Numbered from the stretch's first letter, positions 1 through 11,569 are shown. The stretch is 64,000 bases of DNA from Sinomonas atrocyanea (GCF_030811715.1 NZ_JAUSRH010000003.1:434001-498000); one strand, 5' to 3'. Notes: generated by a model from the letters alone, not told the origin. Program-made: numbers and translations.

Positions 1-1
1 G

Positions 2-94
2 CGCCGGAACAGGATCAGCCACATCCTCGCCGAGCGCGCCGAACCGACCACGACTACTGAGAACAACGACGAGGCAGGGAACACCCATGGCTGA
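2..94 (+). CDS. C-terminal end of an upstream protein, probably a CorC/HlyC-type membrane protein (partial)
   Basis: An open frame enters from the left edge and reads RRNRISHILAERAEPTTTTE before stopping at 92-94, eight bases inside era. A basic RRNRI segment followed by a short acidic or Thr-rich tail would fit the end of the CNNM/CorC-HlyC 'hemolysin-like' proteins that commonly precede era in Actinobacteria. That family assignment rests on gene-order knowledge only, because about 30 residues are visible. The overlap with era suggests translational coupling. Confidence 0.45.
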   Translation, partial: RRNRISHILAERAEPTTTTENNDEAGNTHG

Positions 95-1037
95 GAAGAC
101 CGAGGGGCAGAACGCCCCCGACTACCGCGCCGGTTTCGCCGTGCTCGTGGGGCGCCCGAACGCGGGCAAGTCGACGCTGACCAACGCCCTCGTGGGCCAG
201 AAGGTGGCGATCACCTCGGCGAAGCCCCAGACGACGCGGCACACGATCCGCGGCATCGTCCACCGCGAGGACGGCCAGCTGATCCTCGTGGACACCCCCG
301 GGCTCCACCGCCCGCGGACCCTGCTCGGCCAGCGGCTGAACGACCTCGTGGCCGAGACCCTCTCGGAGGTCGACGCCATCGGGTTCTGCATCCCCGCGAA
401 CGAGCGGATCGGCCCGGGCGACAAGTACATCGCCAACCAGCTCGCCGCCGTCCCGCGCAAGCCGATCGTCGCGCTCGTCACCAAGGCCGACCTCGTGGAC
501 CGCGCCCAGCTGACCGAGCAGCTCCTCGCTGTCGACGCGCTCGGCCGCGAGGTCCTCGGCGGCGAGGGCTGGGCCGACGTCGTGCCCGTGTCCGGGCAGG
601 ACGGGTACCAGGTCTCCACCGTCGCAGACGTCCTGATCGGCCACATGCCCGCCTCGCCGCCGCTCTACCCGGACGGAGAGCTCACGGACGAGCCCGAGGC
701 GGTCATGGTCGCCGAGCTGATCCGCGAGGCGGCCCTCGAGGGCGTCCGCGACGAGCTCCCGCACTCCCTCGCCGTCGTGGTCGAGGAGATCGTGCCGCGC
801 GAAGGACGCAGCGAGGACAACCAGCTCCTCGACGTCAGGGTCAACCTGTTCGTCGAGCGTCCCTCGCAGAAGGCGATCATCATCGGCAAGGGCGGCTCGC
901 GGCTGCGCGAGGTCGGCACCGCGGCGCGGCGCGGCATCGAGGCCCTCCTCGGGACCCGCATCTACCTGGACCTGCACGTGAAGGTCGCCAAGGACTGGCA
1001 GCGCGACCCCAAGCAGCTGGGCCGGCTCGGGTTCTGA
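87..1037 (+). CDS. era: GTPase Era, ribosome small-subunit assembly factor
   Basis: Era is a GTP-binding protein that binds the 3' end of 16S rRNA during 30S maturation. The 316-residue product has the P-loop GRPNAGKS at residues 22-29, the switch II motif DTPG at 69-72, TKAD as the base-recognition motif, and a C-terminal KH RNA-binding domain with IIIGKGGSRL. Length and domain order are normal for the family. The ATG at 87 lies inside the end of the upstream frame, which suggests coupling in an operon. The next gene begins 94 bases downstream with its own Shine-Dalgarno sequence. Confidence 0.97.
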   Translation: MAEKTEGQNAPDYRAGFAVLVGRPNAGKSTLTNALVGQKVAITSAKPQTTRHTIRGIVHREDGQLILVDTPGLHRPRTLLGQRLNDLVAETLSEVDAIGFCIPANERIGPGDKYIANQLAAVPRKPIVALVTKADLVDRAQLTEQLLAVDALGREVLGGEGWADVVPVSGQDGYQVSTVADVLIGHMPASPPLYPDGELTDEPEAVMVAELIREAALEGVRDELPHSLAVVVEEIVPREGRSEDNQLLDVRVNLFVERPSQKAIIIGKGGSRLREVGTAARRGIEALLGTRIYLDLHVKVAKDWQRDPKQLGRLGF

Positions 1038-1131
1038 CCGGGCGTGCCGCCGCCCCGGCTCCGCCTACAGGGCCTACACAGGGCGGCCGGTTACCATATA
1101 CCGACCCAGCCCCTCGCAGGAAGGCCTCTCC

Positions 1132-2661
1132 TTGGCTCGACGCGCCGACGCCGCGCCGGCTGCTCCCAGCAGCGCCCGACGCAGCGGCGTGCACCACGCA
1201 CGCCCGAACGGATCCGCCCCGCTGCGCCATGCGCGTCCCCTCGGGAGGCGGCATCTCGCCCTCAAGATCATCGGCGGCGTGGTTGCGCTGGTCCTCGTCG
1301 GAGTCATCGCCTTCGCCGGCTACTGGTTCATCCGGCTCGGGTCCAACCTCCACCAGGCCCCGCTGAGTGCAGGCAACGCGACGGCGGATGCGACGAACGA
1401 CGCGACTGATCCCCTCCAGATCCTCATCATCGGCACCGACACCCGGTCGGGCGCCGACGCGGCCTATGGCTCCCAGGCGGACAGCTCCGGGTACGGCAAC
1501 TCCGATGTGATGATCCTCATGGACATCTCGGGGGACAACAAGGTCGTCTCGATGACGAGCTTCCCGCGCGACCTCATGGTGCCGATCCCGAAGTGCCACG
1601 ACCCGAAGACGAACCGGGACTACCCGGCGCAGGCCGTGGGCCAGATCAACTCAGCCATGGCCGAGGGCGGCCCCGGCTGCGCCGTCGACACCGTGAACGC
1701 GCTCACGGGCCTGAAGATCGACCACTTCATGGTCGCCGACTTCAATGCCGTCAAGGACCTCTCCAACACCATCGGCGGCGTGCAGGTGTGCGTCAACGCG
1801 CCGATCGACGACCCGGCGTCGGGGCTGAAGCTGAACGCGGGGAACAACATGGTCCAGGGCGAGCAGGCGCTGGCCTTCCTCCGCAGCCGCCACGGCGTGG
1901 GCGACGGCAGCGACCTGTCCCGCATCAGGTCCCAGCAGGAGTTCCTGGCGTCATTGGCCCGGAAGGTCAAGTCGGACGGTACTCTCTCCGACGTCCCGAA
2001 GCTCCTCTCCATCGCTGACACGATCACCAAGAACCTCACCGTCGACCAGGGGCTCGGCAGCCCGCAGACGATGCTGACCATCGCCGGCCGCCTCAAGGCC
2101 GTGGATCTCGCCAAGGTCTCGTTCGTGACGGTCCCGTGGGAGCCCTACACGGGCGACCCCAACCGCGTCCAGATCAAGCAGCCGGCAGCGGGAGCGCTCT
2201 TCCAGGCGCTCCAGGAGAACCGCGACCTCACGGCGCCCGCGCCGGCCAAGACCCCGAGCGCCGCCCCGACGAAGTCCCCCTCGGCGCCCGCTACGCCTGC
2301 CTACGACAAGTCGATCCAGCCCGTGACCGTCGCCGACGGCTCGGGGGTCGCCGGCCGCTCCGCGGAGCTGGTGAAGTTCCTCGCCGGCCAGGGCTTCACG
2401 AAGACGACGCAGTTCACGGCGCCGCCGGTCGGCACGACCAACGTCTACTACGGGGCTGACTTCGCGGACGTCGCGGCCGACGTCGCCGCCAGCCTCGGGA
2501 TCCCCCCGTCCCAGGTGCAGCAGGCGCCCAATGTCTACGGCGTGCAGCTCTACGTGGGGCAGGACTTCACGACCGGCACGCACTACACCCCGAAGATGCC
2601 GGACAACCTCGTGGCGCAGACCGCGGCCCAGAGCACCTGCCAGGCGGCCTTCGGCCAGTGA
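1132..2661 (+). CDS. LytR-CpsA-Psr (LCP) family glycopolymer ligase with LytR_C domain
   Basis: LCP proteins transfer lipid-linked glycopolymers to peptidoglycan at the outer face of the membrane. The 509-residue product has a basic cytoplasmic N-terminus, one membrane helix at about residues 43-67, and an LCP domain starting near residue 93 with GTDTRSG and the conserved FPRD (about 144-147). Proline/alanine-rich linker sequence follows, then a C-terminal LytR_C-type domain (about 390-470). The start is a TTG at 1132 preceded by CAGGAAGG (1117-1124) at good spacing. A perfect hairpin follows at 2696-2731. Substrate specificity cannot be read from the sequence. Confidence 0.92.
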   Translation: MARRADAAPAAPSSARRSGVHHARPNGSAPLRHARPLGRRHLALKIIGGVVALVLVGVIAFAGYWFIRLGSNLHQAPLSAGNATADATNDATDPLQILIIGTDTRSGADAAYGSQADSSGYGNSDVMILMDISGDNKVVSMTSFPRDLMVPIPKCHDPKTNRDYPAQAVGQINSAMAEGGPGCAVDTVNALTGLKIDHFMVADFNAVKDLSNTIGGVQVCVNAPIDDPASGLKLNAGNNMVQGEQALAFLRSRHGVGDGSDLSRIRSQQEFLASLARKVKSDGTLSDVPKLLSIADTITKNLTVDQGLGSPQTMLTIAGRLKAVDLAKVSFVTVPWEPYTGDPNRVQIKQPAAGALFQALQENRDLTAPAPAKTPSAAPTKSPSAPATPAYDKSIQPVTVADGSGVAGRSAELVKFLAGQGFTKTTQFTAPPVGTTNVYYGADFADVAADVAASLGIPPSQVQQAPNVYGVQLYVGQDFTTGTHYTPKMPDNLVAQTAAQSTCQAAFGQ

Positions 2662-2695
2662 CAGCGCCGTCCCGCGGCTCGCGCGGAGAACGGCA

Positions 2696-2731
2696 GCGGC
2701 CCCGGATTCCCAGCAGGGGATCCGGGGCCGC
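2696..2731. terminator. Bidirectional terminator hairpin
   Basis: The arms GCGGCCCCGGAT (2696-2707) and ATCCGGGGCCGC (2720-2731) pair perfectly around a 12-base loop. The hairpin sits between the convergent LCP gene and M13 peptidase gene. There is no U-tract, as is usual in high-GC actinobacteria. Confidence 0.75.
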
Positions 2732-2752
2732 CGTGTGTGCGCAGCGCGCGGC

Positions 2753-4717
2753 CTACCAGATGGTCACGCGCTCCTCAGGCGCGAGCCACATCGCGTCGCC
2801 CTCCGCCACACCGAACGCCTCGTGGAAGGCGTCGAGGTTCTTGGCGACGGCGTTGGTGCGGAACTCGTTGGGGGAGTGCGGGTCGATCGAGAGGCGCCGC
2901 AGCGTCTCCTCCGGCCGGCAGACCTGGCGCCAGACCGTGGCCCAGGAGACGAAGAACCGCTGCGCGCCGGTGAGGCCGTCGATCACCGGTGCCTCCTGAC
3001 CGTGCAGGCTCAGCCGGTAGGCCTTGTAGGCGATGCCGAGGCCCCCGAGGTCGCCGATGTTCTCGCCGAGCGTGAGCCGGCCGTTGACGGTGTGGCCGGG
3101 TGTCTCAGCCGGGGACAGCGCATTGAACTGGTCCACGAGCCGGGCCGTGAGCGCCTCGAAGGAGCTGCGATCCGCGTCGGTCCACCAGTTCCGCAGGGCG
3201 CCGGTCCCGTCGAACTGCGAACCCTGGTCGTCGAAGCCGTGACCGATCTCGTGCCCGATCACGGCGGCGATGCCGCCGTAGTTCACCGCCGGGTCCGCGT
3301 CCGGGTGGAAGAACGGCTCCTGGAGGATGGCCGCCGGGAAGACGATCTCGTTCATGAGCGGGTGGTAGTACGCGTTGACCGTCTGCGGCGTCATGAGCCA
3401 CTTGACGCGGTCCACCGGCTTGCCGATCTCGTCCAGCAGCCGGTCGAGCTCGGCCGCGTGGGCGCGGTAGACGTTGCCGAGGAGGTCCGCCTCGTCGACC
3501 ACCACATCGGAGAAGTCGATCCACTCGTCGGGGTAGCCGATCTTGGGGCGGAAGGCCGCGAGCTTCTCGAGCGCCCGCTCCCGCGTCTCCTCGCCCATCC
3601 AGGGCAGGACGGAGATGCTCTCGCGGTACGCCTCGACGATGTTCGCCACGAGCTCCTGCATGGCCGCCTTGTGGCCCTCGGGGAAGTGGCGGGCGACGTA
3701 GAGCCGGCCCACGGCCATCCCGAGGCCGGCCTCGACCGCGCCGACGCCGCGCTTCCACCGCTCCTTGTTCTGCGGGGTGCCCGAGAGGACCGTGCCGTAG
3801 AACGCGAAGTGGCGGTCCACGAACACCGTGGAGAGGAACGGCGCCGCGGCGCCCACGAGATGCGCAGTGAGCCACAGCTTCCAGGCGTGCAGCGGAGCCT
3901 CTTCCAGGAGCCCTGCGATGCCCGCGAGGAAGTCCGGGTTGCCCACCACGAGTTCGGCCCGCGCGTCGGGGCGGACGCCGGTGGCCTCGGCCCAGGCAGC
4001 GAAGTGCCCGAACGCCTCGGTCGCCTCTGCCTCGGTGCGCAGGTTGTAGGTCCGCTGGGGGTCGCGGAGGGCCACCCTGTCCCAGTGGAGGGCCGCGATC
4101 CGCCGCTCGAGGCCCAGGACCTCGGCGGCGTCCTCCGTCGCCGAGCCCGAGCCCAGCAGGGCGAAGACGTCTCGGAGGTACTCCTCGTACGCGGCGACCG
4201 TCTCTGCGAACTTCTCGTCGCGGTAGTAGGACTCATCGGGGAGGCCCAGGCCGCCCTGGCTCGCGTAGAGGACCACCCGCTCGGGGTTGCCGGCGTCGGG
4301 CGCCGCGTAGAAGCTGAACAGTCCCTCAGTGCCCCCGCGCCCGAGGCGGGCCGACGTCGTGACGAGCGAGGCGACGTCGTCCACCGCCGCGATCTCGGCG
4401 AGCAGCGGCTGCAGGGGAGCGGCGCCCAGCTCCTCGACGCGTCCCACGTCCATGAACGAGCGGAAGAACGCGCCGATCTTCGCCTCGTCCGAGCCCTCCG
4501 GGTGATCGCCGCCGGCGAGGTCCTCGATGAGGGCCCTGACGTTCTCCTCGGAGAGGTCCCGCAGCTGCACGAACGTCCCGACGAGGGCACGGTCCGCCGG
4601 GATCTCGGTGGAGCTCAGCCACCCTCCGTTGACATGGCGGTACAGGTCGTCCTGCGCCCTGACGCCGTCATCGAAGTACTGGCGGTCGACGCCGGACGGC
4701 GCGGCTGGGATGGTCAT
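2753..4717 (-). CDS. M13 (neprilysin/PepO-type) zinc metallopeptidase
   Basis: M13 enzymes are zinc endopeptidases acting on short peptides. The 654-residue product carries the zinc motif HEIGH at residues 489-493, the third-ligand motif ENIGD with its Glu at about 552, the substrate-binding NAYYHP, and the typical C-terminal tryptophan (VTIW). No signal peptide or membrane anchor is visible, so a cytoplasmic PepO-like form is likely. The frame stays open further upstream, but the ATG at 4717 is chosen because AGGAGG stands directly before it (CAGGAGGCACC-ATG) and the product then begins like other bacterial members. Confidence 0.93.
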   Translation of the reverse strand: MTIPAAPSGVDRQYFDDGVRAQDDLYRHVNGGWLSSTEIPADRALVGTFVQLRDLSEENVRALIEDLAGGDHPEGSDEAKIGAFFRSFMDVGRVEELGAAPLQPLLAEIAAVDDVASLVTTSARLGRGGTEGLFSFYAAPDAGNPERVVLYASQGGLGLPDESYYRDEKFAETVAAYEEYLRDVFALLGSGSATEDAAEVLGLERRIAALHWDRVALRDPQRTYNLRTEAEATEAFGHFAAWAEATGVRPDARAELVVGNPDFLAGIAGLLEEAPLHAWKLWLTAHLVGAAAPFLSTVFVDRHFAFYGTVLSGTPQNKERWKRGVGAVEAGLGMAVGRLYVARHFPEGHKAAMQELVANIVEAYRESISVLPWMGEETRERALEKLAAFRPKIGYPDEWIDFSDVVVDEADLLGNVYRAHAAELDRLLDEIGKPVDRVKWLMTPQTVNAYYHPLMNEIVFPAAILQEPFFHPDADPAVNYGGIAAVIGHEIGHGFDDQGSQFDGTGALRNWWTDADRSSFEALTARLVDQFNALSPAETPGHTVNGRLTLGENIGDLGGLGIAYKAYRLSLHGQEAPVIDGLTGAQRFFVSWATVWRQVCRPEETLRRLSIDPHSPNEFRTNAVAKNLDAFHEAFGVAEGDAMWLAPEERVTIW

Positions 4718-4791
4718 GGTGCCTCCTGTCTGCGGACGCTTCATCTTAGGCGCCGCGGCGTCACCCGCTCGGGTGCGCCATGAGCGGATGC

Positions 4792-4851
4792 TATCGTGGG
4801 CGTGTGCCAACCGCGCTGCTTCTTCTTAGCTGCCGTGGCGGGGCCTTCTAG
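4792..4851 (+). promoter_or_regulatory. Leucine-rich leader peptide (leuL-like) with its promoter; likely leuA attenuator
   Basis: A 15-codon reading frame at 4804-4851 encodes MPTALLLLSCRGGAF, with four consecutive leucine codons (CTG CTT CTT CTT). The -10 hexamer TATCGT (4792-4797) lies exactly six bases before its GTG, so the transcript probably begins at the start codon. About 105 bases separate the peptide stop from leuA. They contain inverted GATCCGC/GCGGATC segments that could form alternative structures. Leucine-rich leaders before leuA have been proposed in Actinobacteria. Control by ribosome stalling at low leucyl-tRNA is my inference. Confidence 0.72.
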
Positions 4852-4869
4852 CCGCTGATCCAGTGCTGA

Positions 4870-6702
<1,833 letters not shown>

Positions 6703-6722
6703 GGCACCTCCAGGCAGGGCGG

Positions 6723-6754
6723 ACGACGGCGCCGGGCCACCCCGGCGCCGTCGT
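6723..6754. terminator. Terminator hairpin after leuA
   Basis: The 14-base arms ACGACGGCGCCGGG (6723-6736) and CCCGGCGCCGTCGT (6741-6754) are perfectly complementary around a CCAC loop, 20 bases after the leuA stop. No U-tract follows. Confidence 0.75.
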
Positions 6755-6792
6755 GCCGCCCGGGCGGCACTTCCGGTGGGAGAATGGGCGTC

Positions 6793-7557
6793 ATGGCTGA
6801 GACGACGTTCGCATCCCGGAGCTACCGGGACGACGGCGTGGTGCTGCGCACCCACAAGCTCGGCGAGGCGGACCGGATCGTCGTCCTGCTGACGCGCTCG
6901 CACGGGCAGGTCCGAGCCGTCGCTCGGGGGGTGCGGCGTACCCGCAGCCGCTTCGGAGCGAGCCTCGAGCCGTTCATGGTCGCCGAGCTCCAGCTCGTGC
7001 ACGGCCGGTCGCTCGAGATCGTCAGCCAGGCCGCCGCTCGGGCCAGCTATGGCGCCCCGATCGCCGCGGACTACTCCCGCTACACGGTGGCAGCGGCGAT
7101 GGCCGAAACGGCGGAGCGGCTGACGGCCTCCGAGGCCGACGCCGCGACCGCGCAGTACCTGCTGCTCGTCGGAGCCCTCGCCGCCCTGAGCAGGGGAGCC
7201 CACGCGCCCGGCCTCATCCTCGACTCCTACCTCCTGCGGGCCCTCGCGACCGCAGGGTGGGCGCCGAGCTTCACCGACTGCGCCCGCTGCGGCGAGCCTG
7301 GACCGCACGGGGCCTTCAGCGCAGCCCTCGGCGGCATTGTCTGCCCCTCGTGCCGCCCGCCCGGATCCCCGGCCCCGGCCAAGGAGACCGTCCGGCTGCT
7401 CGCCGCGCTGCTGGCCGGCGACTGGGACGCGGCCGACTCCTCCGAGTCTCCGCACCGGCGCGAGGCCGCCGGCCTCGTCGCCGCCTATGCACAGTGGCAC
7501 CTCGAACGCGCCGTGGGATCCCTCAAGCTCGTCGAGCGGGAGCCCGCAGATCCCTGA
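6793..7557 (+). CDS. recO: DNA repair protein RecO
   Basis: RecO works with RecR and RecF to load RecA on SSB-coated gaps. The 254-residue product has the N-terminal OB-fold signature ([20 protein letters not shown]) and a four-cysteine zinc site (CARCGEPG and, later, CPSC). Two in-frame ATGs exist at 6784 and 6793. The second is preferred because GGGAG (6778-6782) is at workable distance, whereas it would almost abut the first. uppS follows after 57 bases, a pairing conserved in actinobacteria. Confidence 0.93.
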   Translation: MAETTFASRSYRDDGVVLRTHKLGEADRIVVLLTRSHGQVRAVARGVRRTRSRFGASLEPFMVAELQLVHGRSLEIVSQAAARASYGAPIAADYSRYTVAAAMAETAERLTASEADAATAQYLLLVGALAALSRGAHAPGLILDSYLLRALATAGWAPSFTDCARCGEPGPHGAFSAALGGIVCPSCRPPGSPAPAKETVRLLAALLAGDWDAADSSESPHRREAAGLVAAYAQWHLERAVGSLKLVEREPADP

Positions 7558-7614
7558 CCGCCGGCCGCGCGGCGTCGTCCGCGGCCGAGAAGACCCCCAA
7601 CCCGACTCCGGACG

Positions 7615-8445
7615 GTGACCGCCCTCGTGACCCCCCTCTCCCCGCGCCGCCCCCGCACGGGCCGCGCTGCCCCGACCGCGCCCTTCCCGCACCCCTCGGG
7701 GGCCACCGCTCCCGACATCCCGCGCGAGTTCGTGCCGCGGCACGTGGCGATCGTGATGGACGGCAACGGCCGCTGGGCCAACCAGCGGGGCCTTCCGCGC
7801 ATCGAGGGCCACAAGGCCGGGGAACCCGCACTGCTCGACGTCATGGCCGGCGCGATCGAACTCGGCATCGAGTACGTCTCCGTCTACGCGTTCTCGACGG
7901 AGAACTGGAAGCGCTCGCCCGAGGAGGTCCGGTTCCTCATGGGCTTCAACAAGGACGTCCTGCGGCGCCAGCGCGACACCCTGGACTCGTGGGGCGTGCG
8001 CATCCGCTGGGCCGGGCGCCGGCCCCGCCTCTGGGGCTCGGTGATCAAGGAGCTCGAGGACGCGGAGGCCTACACCCGGCAGAACACGGTGTGCCACCTC
8101 ACGATGTGCGTCAACTACGGGGGACGAGCGGAGATCGCCGACGCCGTCGCCGCGATTGCACGTGACGTCGAGGCCGGCCGCCTCCGCGCGAGCAGCGTGG
8201 GGGAGAAGACCATCCAGCGCTACCTCGACGAGCCCGACCTGCCGGACGTGGACCTCTTCCTGCGCAGCTCGGGCGAGCAGCGCCTGAGCAACTTCCTGCT
8301 GTGGCAGTCGGCGTACGCGGAGATGGTGTTCCTCGACACGCTGTGGCCGGACGTCGACCGGCGCACCCTCTGGGAGGCCGTGGAGATCTACGCGCGCCGC
8401 GACCGCCGCTACGGCGGCGCGGTCGACCGCGCCCCGGCGGGCTAG
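7615..8445 (+). CDS. uppS: Isoprenyl (undecaprenyl/decaprenyl) diphosphate synthase, UppS family
   Basis: This cis-prenyltransferase makes the long-chain polyprenyl carrier for peptidoglycan and glycopolymer synthesis. Family motifs are clear: [14 protein letters not shown] with the catalytic Asp, [13 protein letters not shown], and [20 protein letters not shown] near the end. The 276-residue length includes a proline-rich N-terminal extension. GTG codons at 7615 and 7627 are both possible starts. Chain length (C50 or C55) cannot be told from sequence. The stop overlaps the stop of the convergent hydrolase gene by three bases. Confidence 0.94.
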   Translation: MTALVTPLSPRRPRTGRAAPTAPFPHPSGATAPDIPREFVPRHVAIVMDGNGRWANQRGLPRIEGHKAGEPALLDVMAGAIELGIEYVSVYAFSTENWKRSPEEVRFLMGFNKDVLRRQRDTLDSWGVRIRWAGRRPRLWGSVIKELEDAEAYTRQNTVCHLTMCVNYGGRAEIADAVAAIARDVEAGRLRASSVGEKTIQRYLDEPDLPDVDLFLRSSGEQRLSNFLLWQSAYAEMVFLDTLWPDVDRRTLWEAVEIYARRDRRYGGAVDRAPAG

Positions 8446-9425
8446 CCCTCTTCCCGCCCGAGCTTCTCGAGCCAGCGCCCCAGCCGGCCGTAGGCCTCGT
8501 TCCGCACGGGGGCGGGGGAGAGCAGCACGTCATGCAGGCCGCCCTCCACGAGCGCCTCCTCCAGCTGCACGCACAGCTCGGACGCAGCCCGGCGCATCGG
8601 GGCGATCGAGAGGACCGCGTCGCGCTCTCGCATGCGCTCGCGCCACACCGGCCCCACATCCGAGGTCGTGGACGCGAGGAGCAGGGACGGCAGCTCGATT
8701 CTCGGGCCCGAGCGCAGGAGACGCTGCCCCTCGAGGACGCCGTGGAGCCAGCCCAGCCGCACGGGGAACGCGTTGCGCGGGCGCAGGTCCTCGCGCAGTT
8801 CCCACTCGCCGCCGGCCTCCTTCGCGACCGCACGCCAGAAGTAGCCGCGGGAGGGCAGGGGCAGCTGCTGGCGCGGCCACCGCACCGACACCGGGCGCAG
8901 GGCCGCCTCGAGGACCCGGCCGGCCGCCGCGCCGCCGTGGGCCACGAGCCACGGGCTGCTCAGGACGAGGCCGGCCAGCTGGTCCCCGGACCGCTGCGCG
9001 TACAGCGCGGCGGCGAGGCCCCCGGTCGAGTGGCCCATGAGCACCGGCCGGGCCCCCGAGTCCGCGTGCACGGCGGCGACCGCCGCACCCAGGCTCTCGA
9101 GGTAGTGCTCCGCGGAGCCGACGAACCCGGGCAGCTCGCCCCCCTCCAGGCTGCGTCCGTGCTCGGGGAGGTCGAGGGCGTAGAACCGGAAGCCACGGGC
9201 GGCAGCGAAATGGGCCAGCTCGAGGTTGAAGAAGTAGTCGCTCCAGCCGTGCACGTACAGCAGCGACCCCTCCTCCGGGTCCGCGGATCTGTGCTCCTCG
9301 ACATCCGACGAGTCCTCCGCCGGGTCGAACCGGATGAGCGTGCCGAGCTCGCCGCGCCGGCCGCGGCCGAGCGGCGCCGATTCGACGCCGCGGCCCAGGA
9401 AGTCCTGGGTCCAGTGGAGCGGCAT
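8442..9425 (-). CDS. Alpha/beta hydrolase (lysophospholipase/monoacylglycerol-lipase type)
   Basis: The 327-residue product has an alpha/beta-hydrolase fold. It includes the oxyanion strand motif [11 protein letters not shown], the nucleophile elbow MGHSTGG, and a C-terminal GLHDV segment that could supply the catalytic histidine. No signal peptide is seen. The ATG at 9425 is chosen because AGGAGG precedes it (GACAGGAGGCCCC-ATG). The frame stays open upstream only because of high GC. The gene lies convergent to uppS and divergent from pyrD. The substrate is unknown. Confidence 0.85.
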   Translation of the reverse strand: MPLHWTQDFLGRGVESAPLGRGRRGELGTLIRFDPAEDSSDVEEHRSADPEEGSLLYVHGWSDYFFNLELAHFAAARGFRFYALDLPEHGRSLEGGELPGFVGSAEHYLESLGAAVAAVHADSGARPVLMGHSTGGLAAALYAQRSGDQLAGLVLSSPWLVAHGGAAAGRVLEAALRPVSVRWPRQQLPLPSRGYFWRAVAKEAGGEWELREDLRPRNAFPVRLGWLHGVLEGQRLLRSGPRIELPSLLLASTTSDVGPVWRERMRERDAVLSIAPMRRAASELCVQLEEALVEGGLHDVLLSPAPVRNEAYGRLGRWLEKLGREEG

Positions 9426-9488
9426 GGGGCCTCCTGTCGTGGCGTCAAGAACGAGAGTAGAGAGCGGCGGGCATGGGAGACTAGACCC

Positions 9489-10571
9489 ATGCGCTTCTAC
9501 CCCCTGTTCTTCCGTGCTGCCTTCTCCTGGATGGACGCCGAACGGGCCCACCGGATCGGGTTCGGCGCGATCCGGGCGGTCCACACGTGCGGACTCGGCC
9601 GGCTCCTCGCGAGGTACACGGCGCCGTCGCCGTCGCTGCGGACCGAAGCCCTCGGGCTCGTCTTCCCCTCGCCCTTCGGCCTCGCGGCCGGCTTCGACAA
9701 GGAGGGCCGCGGGATCGAGGCCCTGGCCGAGCTCGGCTTCGGGCACATCGAGGTTGGCACCATCACCGGGCAGGCCCAGCCGGGCAACCCGCAGCCGCGC
9801 CTGTTCCGGCTGATCGAGGACCGCGCGGTCGTGAACAGGATGGGCTTCAACAACGACGGCGCCGCCGCCGTCGCACCCCGCATCGCCGCCGCACGGGCCG
9901 CCCTCGAGGCCCGCTACGGCGCCGCCCGGCCCGTCATCGGCGTGAACATCGGCAAGACCAGGGCCGTGGAGCTCGAGGACGCCGTCGAGGACTACCGGGT
10001 GAGCGCACGCGAGCTCGCCCCGGTGGCCGACTACCTGGTGGTGAACGTCAGCTCGCCGAACACGCCCGGGCTGCGCCTCCTGCAGAGCGTCGAGACCCTC
10101 CGGCCGCTCCTGGCTGCCGTGCGCGAGGAGTCCGAGGCCGCCGCCGGGCGCCGGGTGCCGCTGCTGGTGAAGATCGCCCCGGACCTCTCCGACGCGGACG
10201 TCGACGACGTCGCGCGGCTCGCGCTCGAGATGGGACTGGACGGCATCATCGCCACCAACACCACGATCTCAAGGGAGGGCCTCGCGAGCCCCGCAGACGC
10301 GGTCGAGGCCGCCGGCGCGGGCGGACTCTCGGGCGCACCGCTCAAGCGCCGTGCGCTCGAGGTGCTGCGCCGGCTCAGGGCCGCGGTGGGGGACCGGCTC
10401 ACGCTCGTCGCCGTGGGCGGGGTCGAGACGGCGGAGGACGTCCGCGAGCGCCTCGACGCCGGCGCGACGCTCGTCCAGGGATACACCGCCTTCCTCTACG
10501 AGGGCCCCTTCTGGGCAGCCGCCGTCAACCGCGGCCTCGCCCATACCGTCGCCCCGGCACGAAGCCGCTGA
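9489..10571 (+). CDS. pyrD: Dihydroorotate dehydrogenase (quinone), class 2
   Basis: PyrD oxidises dihydroorotate to orotate at the membrane, passing electrons to quinone (pyrimidine synthesis). The 360-residue product shows the class 2 N-terminal extension, [17 protein letters not shown], the catalytic-serine region [11 protein letters not shown], and the FMN-phosphate region GGVETAEDV. The ATG at 9489 has GGGAG nine bases upstream. The gene ends just before the unusual G/C block at 10606-10805, where a terminator would be expected. Confidence 0.96.
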   Translation: MRFYPLFFRAAFSWMDAERAHRIGFGAIRAVHTCGLGRLLARYTAPSPSLRTEALGLVFPSPFGLAAGFDKEGRGIEALAELGFGHIEVGTITGQAQPGNPQPRLFRLIEDRAVVNRMGFNNDGAAAVAPRIAAARAALEARYGAARPVIGVNIGKTRAVELEDAVEDYRVSARELAPVADYLVVNVSSPNTPGLRLLQSVETLRPLLAAVREESEAAAGRRVPLLVKIAPDLSDADVDDVARLALEMGLDGIIATNTTISREGLASPADAVEAAGAGGLSGAPLKRRALEVLRRLRAAVGDRLTLVAVGGVETAEDVRERLDAGATLVQGYTAFLYEGPFWAAAVNRGLAHTVAPARSR

Positions 10572-10605
10572 CCCGGCGCCAACCGGCGCTCCCTCAGGGG
10601 AACGG

Positions 10606-10805
10606 ACGACGGCGGCGGGGGGCCCCCCGGGGGGGGGCGGGCGCCCCCACCCGTACCGCGGCGCGGGGACCCCGCCCAACCCAGCGGGGGGGGGGGCGTC
10701 CGCGCCGCCGCCGCCGGCCCCGGCGCCCCCGCCCCCCCCCGGCCCCCCCCGGGGGCCCCCCCCCCCCGCCCCCCCCCCGGGGGGGGGGGGCCCCCCCGCC
10801 GTCGT
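10606..10805. repeat. G/C homopolymer block inside a terminator-like inverted repeat
   Basis: ACGACGGCGG (10606-10615) and its exact complement CCGCCGTCGT (10796-10805) flank about 180 bases made almost only of G and C runs, several of ten or more identical bases. The flanking arms look like the base of an ordinary bidirectional terminator between the convergent pyrD and DUF3043 genes. The filling is unlike anything else in the window and is more likely a sequencing or assembly artefact at a strong hairpin than a gene. Nothing else is visible in the 311-base gap 10572-10882. Confidence 0.7.
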
Positions 10806-10882
10806 GGTCAGGGCAGGCGAGGGCAGCGCCCCCGCTGCTGCCGGCCAGATCCGCCAGCTCGGGGCCGTCGGCCCTGGTGCAG

Positions 10883-11467
10883 TCAGCTCGGGTACTGGCC
10901 CCGCTTGACGAGGGCCTTGGGCAGCCGCAGTGGACGGAACTGGAGGGCGCGCATGCTGCCGTACCAGACGGTGCCGCGCTCGACCTCGCCGAACTTGGCC
11001 TGGAGGCCGCGCTTGAGCCGGCGCGAGAGCCAGAAGGTGTCCACGAACACCAGGAGGAAGACGATCCAGAAGGCCCCCAGGATGAACACCTGGGCCGCGG
11101 CGGCCTGCGGGACGATGAACGAGATGACCACGAAGGCCAGGGCCGCGAACATCAGGTACTCGCCGAGGTTGAAGCGCGCATCCACGAAGTCGCGGGCGAA
11201 CCGCTTCTGCGGGCCCCTGTCGCGGAACGGCATGTTCCGCTCGTCCCCGGTCTCGAGGGCCCGGCGCACGCGCTGGCGCTCCTCCACCGCGGCCTGCCGC
11301 TCGGCGGCCTTCGACGCCTTGCGGTCGGTGGGGACGAGGGGGCGCCGGCGCGCCGCCTCCTGGTCTCTGCGCCTCGGGGTCGGGGTCCCCTTGCCCACGA
11401 CCGGGACCTGGGGCTCGGCGGGCTGCGGGGAGCTCTCGGCAGCGGGCTCGTTCTTGCGTCCAAACAC
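10883..11467 (-). CDS. DUF3043 membrane protein
   Basis: This 194-residue protein belongs, by overall pattern, to the actinobacterial DUF3043 family of unknown function. It has a charged, coiled N-terminal half rich in Arg, Lys and Glu, then two membrane helices (LMFAALAFVVISFIV and VFILGAFWIVFLLVF), and a basic C-terminal tail. The GTG at 11467 is chosen because the mature start VFGRKNE matches the family and the -10 hexamer TATCCT (11474-11479, complement) lies exactly six bases before it. The transcript is therefore probably leaderless. Confidence 0.82.
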   Translation of the reverse strand: MFGRKNEPAAESSPQPAEPQVPVVGKGTPTPRRRDQEAARRRPLVPTDRKASKAAERQAAVEERQRVRRALETGDERNMPFRDRGPQKRFARDFVDARFNLGEYLMFAALAFVVISFIVPQAAAAQVFILGAFWIVFLLVFVDTFWLSRRLKRGLQAKFGEVERGTVWYGSMRALQFRPLRLPKALVKRGQYPS

Positions 11468-11540
11468 CCTCCAAGGATACCGGCCGGTTGCCCGTGCGGC
11501 CGCCGCGGCAGCCCCGGGGGTGCGGGTGGCGTGCCGGGCA

Positions 11541-11569
11541 TTGATGGGGCATCGACTCCCTTGTAATGT
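11541..11569 (+). promoter_or_regulatory. Promoter of the M20 peptidase gene (leaderless)
   Basis: TTGATG (11541-11546), a 17-base spacer and TAATGT (11564-11569) form a near-consensus vegetative promoter. The ATG begins six bases after the -10, so the mRNA should start at the initiation codon. Confidence 0.7.

Noticed and set aside
10600-10900. Pro/Gly-rich open frames through the G/C block
   Set aside because: They arise from homopolymer runs, lack start signals, and the block is probably a sequence artefact.
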